Source: Prorocentrum cordatum (Eukaryota; Sar; Dinophyceae; Prorocentrales; Prorocentraceae). From it: 60,000 nucleotides of DNA. The translations under genes and the position numbers were made by a program. Under the pieces are notes generated by a model. It was not told the origin of the DNA. It ran no database searches and was given only the letters and a program-made list of their open reading frames with translations. This document shows positions 56,320 to 60,000 of this stretch, in pieces. The stretch lies in NCBI GenBank assembly GCA_963575745.1, contig CAUYUJ010015838.1:477501-537500 (forward strand), in the 5' to 3' direction. The number at the start of each line of letters is the position of its first letter. The stretch's first letter is position 1.

Positions 56320-59300
56320 CTCCGCCGCGCGAGGGCACCCCGTGCACCGCCGCCGTGCCTGGCCGGGGGGCCATCCTGGGCCCTGCCGTGGTGCGTGCCC
56401 GGGAGGAGCCGAGGGGCTTCCGGGGCCACGGCGGACCTCGGCCGCGAGTGTGCTCCCCGGCTCGGGTCTGGATGGCCCGAGCACCAGGGCCCCTCCCGAG
56501 CCCAGAGCGGTCCTCCTCTCGGCGTATCTTGGCGGGAGGGGTGTCCCCGGTCCAGAGTGGCCCCGGCTCCTCCTGGGAGGCCCACGTGGCCTCCACAGCA
56601 CCCCCCACGAGCTCCAGAAGGCCTGGGGGGGCACATCATTGGCCAGAGCCAGCACCCGATCTCCACTCTCCTGGCCGAGGCCAGCAGGGTCTGTACGGCA
56701 TCCTGGCGCCGAAGATGGCCCTCGCCAGGCGTGGCGGTGATGAACGGATGCCGTGCGCGGGCCTTCGCAGTCTGCTCGTTTCTCATCTTGGTCGTCGCCT
56801 GGGCTCTGGGCTGGCTGGCCGAGAAACAGCCTAGGACCTTCCCATATCCTGGCTTGCCGCCTGAGAGATCACGGCACGTATTTGTTGTGGCGATCCGAAT
56901 TCCCCTGGAGGTCGCTCGGACCCTAGGACAATTTAACAGCACCAGCGACGAAGAACGGGTCCTGGAGATGGGTCGAGGGCTCCAGAGATCAGTGCCGCGC
57001 GAAAGATCGCAAAGTTGGGGGTCTGGCAGTTTCTGGGCCTGGCCATGCCTTGCCTGCGCGTCTCTCGACTCGCTCCCCCCGCCCCTTTGGAGTGACGGTG
57101 CCGTTGTGGGCCCCCGCGCATCCTTGGACATCGCCAGGTTCACTGTGGCCTTGCAACTGCCGCAAGGCTGCTCGCTCTGGGAGGTGAAGGACATGGCCGG
57201 GGGCGACGCCTTCATGTCGTAGCCGACCGCGTACTCGTAGAAGATCGGGGTCCCAAGGATCCATACGGGGCCGTTGCCCGAGGTCTTGTAGTCCATCTCT
57301 CCGAACATCGGGGTGCAGACCTTCTTCATCGACTTCGCCAGGCTGGTGTTCGCGGGGATGCTGCCCACGCCCTCGAGAAGTTTCAGAGCGCTCTCGGCCT
57401 GGTCGCCTGACATCTCCATGACGTACATGTGCCCTGGGATCTTCAAAGCCTGAGCCTTGCCGTCGCTCCCGCGGATGTGGAAGTGGAGGTCGGGCAACTC
57501 GTCCATGCCCCCTTGCCCCCAGGAGTCGCAGTCCATGAGAAGCAGCTGCAACACGTCGGACTTGCTTATGGTACCCTGCATGTGGAAGACGTTCGTCCCG
57601 TAGTGCTTTTGCATGGCCTCGCTCGCAATCTTCTCGGCCTCCTCCAGTTTGGTGAAGTTCTGGCGGCAGCGGTCCCAGCCGTCGCAGATGCCCTCCAAGA
57701 CGGCACTGATGTGCTCTTTCGGGCCCATCAGCAACGTGGTGCCAGAGTCGGGGATGGCACCACAGGGCGACCTGAGAAGAGAATGTATTGAAACTAGTGG
57801 CGATGACTGCAGGAAGAGGGCGGGGGGCGAGGAGGAGGATGCGAAGGAGGAGGAGGAGGAGGAGGAGGAGGAGGAGGAGGAGGAGGAGGAGGAGGAGGAG
57901 GAGGAGGAGAGGGGGAATGGGGGAGGTAATGGTGGCTGGCCTGAAAGGTGGGTCAGAGGCACTAGAACACCTTGCCATCGGAAAGCTGCGACTCATCGTC
58001 CGAGCCCTCCCGAGCAGTGCGCTCTCCCATGGGCCTGATCCTTCGGGAACACCGGCGCCTGGGAGGCAACCACCTGGGACCCATTCAATAGCACCAGGAG
58101 GGAGAAAAGGCCCGCCGATTCCACAGGCTTGGGCTCGATCACGCCCTCGAGCTCAGATCCAGCACGCAGGCAGACAGATCGGGCCAGGAGGACTGAGCAC
58201 CAACGATTTGGCCGAAGCCCGCTCGTGAGGGTGCTCCTCCATCCGGATTCGATCCGGGACTTGCTGCTACGCGTCGCAGGCTGGCCTTTGCGCCGCTCAC
58301 GCGCCACGGGGCCTGGCCAGCACTCCGAGTTATGGGCACCGCATCCCTCTGCGAACGGATGTGCGCGCCTATCGCGCGAGGGAGTCTCGACTGCACATCT
58401 GACCATGCCGTAGCCGCGAACACAGAAGGCCTCGGGGGGTCTGGCCTTCCCAAGCTTCGCCCTCCTCCTCCACGGCACTCGGCGACGACGGCTCACCACC
58501 CGCCTCCTGCCCCACAAGGAGGGGGCGGGCTCCTGAGCCTCCAGCCCAGGCCTCCCGCAGCTCTAAGAAGGACCCGCGGCACCGTCCGCAGGGGCCAGGG
58601 GGGCCTAGCCAACAGCATGGCGGGGGCGAGACCGAGGGTGTTCGAGCAGGGATCGACTACCGAATTGATCTACCCCAGAATTGATGTCCCCGCCATATTT
58701 ACGGAAAATGCGTATGGTGCCCCGTCGATCGACGAACATCCTAAGTGTGTCTTGCATATTCGGCAGAAAAATCAAGCTTGGAATCAATCAGTTCTGTAGT
58801 TGATCCCCTGTTCGAAGTGTCTTGCCTCCCCGCCGAACCCTGAGACAAATGGACGTCGAGAATGGCTGCCCACCTGCACGACTCCGCCGCAAGCGCCTTG
58901 AAACCACGAAACAACCTCGCATGCCGATCCGTGACCCCATGCATCATGGCGCCAACTTTTGCATAGGCATCCGCCGACCGATGTTCCGTGCGCTTCCATC
59001 CTGTCGAGCGACTAGCTTCAATGTCGGTCGGCGTGGCATGAGCAAGAATCTCAAACGCTTGGATGCCTGAAGTCTCAAACGCACCCCAGAACGGGAACAA
59101 GGCCCCATGCCGAAAAACGTGAGCATGTGGATCGCGAAGTCCTCGTCATCCTTGGAGTTTTGTCGAGAATCGAAACTGAGCGGCACTGGACCGTATGCCG
59201 CATGCAAAACATGACCGAACCTATCCTTTTACCCCAAGGCCTAGCCAGCTCGGGAGAACCCTGGTTCGCTGGGCCTCATGGCCGAGCCGTCGCTGAAAAT

Positions 59301-60000
59301 GACGTCCGAAAGGAGACCACTGGCAAGCTTGTTTATCCAAGCCACCCTAACTTCGGGCTCTTCCCGCGGGATGAAGGCCAGCGGGGAAGGGAAAACTCCA
59401 GGCGCGAAACGCTTGCCGAGGGCCATGAGTCGGGACGGAGCGTCGTGCTGGCTAGTACAGCGCGCCCGCCGAGCCAGTGTGACAGGAGGGGGGAATGAGG
59501 GAGGAAGGGAAGGAGGGGAAGGAGGAGGAGAGGGAAGAAGAAGAGAACCAGGAGCAGGTGGAGGAGCAGGAGGGGCGGGGCGCTGCAGGACGACCTCTGA
59601 TCCTTCGTCATGTTCGTGCCGTGGCAGAAGAGCACATCCCCCACCGCCGTGCTGCCCACCGAGATGCCCCGAAAGTCCACGCCCCAGTGCTGGGTGCCCA
59701 TGCCGCCGAGGCCGTGCTCCAGAGGAGATTCGCCAATTCGCAGGACGCCGTCGCCGCCGTCGTTGAAGCACATCGAGAAGCGGTCGATCCCGGCCTGCTC
59801 CAGGAAACCCGTGGGCGAGTCACGGTGTTGACGCTTGGGTATCTCGAGAGCGGCCTTCAGAGCCTTGCGCATGTTTTGTTCAGGCAAGGCCGCCTGGCCG
59901 CCTTCGGGCCCGGAGGCGCCCATCTGGCCCACGATCTGCTTGATCATGTCTTCCATGCTTTGGCCGCCGGCCACGGCAGTCTCCTGCTTGCTCTCCTGCT
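56245..60000 (-). CDS. Secreted A1-family aspartic protease, gene 2 (5' part outside the window)
   Basis: Tandem paralogue of gene 1, upstream on the same strand. Visible exons: 60000-59595 (continues beyond the window), 57771-57144 and 56319-56245. The first contains KRQHRDSPTGFLEQAGIDRF and GVDFRGISVG. The second starts SPCGAIPDSGTT with the second catalytic aspartate and is exactly 628 bp, as in gene 1. The last ends GPPRVPRIDTTRPL. By eye, exon 57771-57144 differs from gene 1 at about 26 of 209 residues, without gaps, and all key residues are kept, so both copies look functional. The first catalytic motif should lie in an exon to the right of the window. The last-exon acceptor (GCGGAG-GCGACC) is less certain than the others. 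Confidence 0.8.
56320..57143 (-). other. Gene 2 last intron
   Basis: 824 bp, against 765 bp in gene 1. GC-rich with no repeat module recognised. The sequences diverge soon after the donor. Confidence 0.5.
57144..57771 (-). CDS. Gene 2 exon (second catalytic aspartate)
   Basis: Same boundaries and length as gene 1 exon 4. Encodes SPCGAIPDSGTTLLMG to SEQPCGSCKAT before donor GTGAAC. Similarity to gene 1 persists about 35 bp past this donor. Confidence 0.85.
57837..57912 (+). repeat. (GGA)n tract
   Basis: About 25 GAG triplets. On the minus strand this forms a CTC-rich tract upstream of the acceptor at 57772. Confidence 0.9.
58637..58822. mobile_element. Short inverted-repeat element in the gene 2 intron
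   Basis: Arms of about 60 bp: TTCGAGCAGGGATCGACTAC on the left and its diverged inverse GTAGTTGATCCCCTGTTCGAA on the right, with GAATTGAT and ATCAATC landmarks. It is not the family of 2294-2500. No coding capacity, so MITE-like. Confidence 0.6.
59595..60000 (-). CDS. Gene 2 exon, partial (matches gene 1 exon 3)
   Basis: The frame is open to the window edge, starting QESKQETAVAGGQSMED. Ends NMTKDQ plus AG before donor GTCGTCCTGC. About 310 bp of the equivalent exon lie outside the window. Confidence 0.9.

Larger units (their letters stand above)
57772..59594 (-). other. Gene 2 intron, 1823 bp, at the position of the 60-bp intron in gene 1
   Basis: GTCGTCCTGC to CTTCTCAG. Holds a GAG tract (57837-57912) and an inverted-repeat element (58637-58822). 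The rest shows no gene. The intron's first bases again resemble the first bases of the following exon (GTCGCCCTGT). Confidence 0.85.

Noticed and set aside
1-60000. Dinoflagellate spliced-leader or rRNA/tRNA genes to fix the organism
   Set aside because: I looked for the spliced-leader core and for tRNA-like or rRNA-like stretches and found none that I could support.

Overview
The window looks like nuclear DNA of a eukaryote with a large, repeat-choked genome. The only convincing protein genes are two tandem, intron-containing paralogues of a secreted pepsin-type (A1) aspartic protease on the minus strand. Tandem head-to-tail paralogues, direct repeats at intron edges, an intron that looks like a small inverted-repeat element, and very high repeat content together suggest a dinoflagellate or similar alga. 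This is an inference: I found no rRNA, tRNA or spliced-leader sequence to fix the lineage.

Gene layout. Gene 1 can be assembled by eye as five exons whose phases all agree (52501-52424, 52204-52059, 32265-31549, 31488-30861, 30095-30015; 549 residues). It includes a signal peptide, a DTGS catalytic motif in exon 2 and a DSGT motif in exon 4. Its second intron is about 19.8 kb. Gene 2 lies upstream at 56245-60000 and is cut by the window edge; it has the same splice positions and the same C-terminal tail.

Repeat layout. The rest of the window, including the giant intron, is built from a few repeated modules. The main one is a family of 12 composite elements, all on the plus strand. They share a head (CATGATSGACCCACGAACC...) and a tail (a GGGC-N4-GCCC stem-loop, then TTTCCGGG and a run of A). 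Between head and tail they carry tandem-array cargo: 24-bp plus 16-bp minisatellites (type A), a ~415-bp unit (type B), and CTCGAGACATCC arrays (type C). Several sit inside other repeats whose uninterrupted copies are also in the window, so element boundaries can be read directly. A second family (here D/G/H modules) forms dispersed copies, a 2.3-kb palindrome at 16.05-18.34 kb, and a five-unit higher-order array at 42.9-51.7 kb built around (TCG)n tracts.

Region by region: 1-2.66 kb, old repeat fragments, an (AAT)n tract and a small inverted-repeat element; 2.66-8.61 kb, composite elements 1-3; 8.78-10.64 kb, a block duplicated in inverted orientation at 22.3-28.8 kb; 11.3-14.8 kb, element 4; 14.8-18.6 kb, (CAC)n tract and palindrome; 18.6-21.8 kb, element 5; 24.2-27.7 kb, elements 6 and 7; 29-30 kb, little; 30.0-52.5 kb, gene 1 with its giant intron (elements 8-12 and the TCG array); 52.5-56.2 kb, intergenic; 56.2-60 kb, gene 2.
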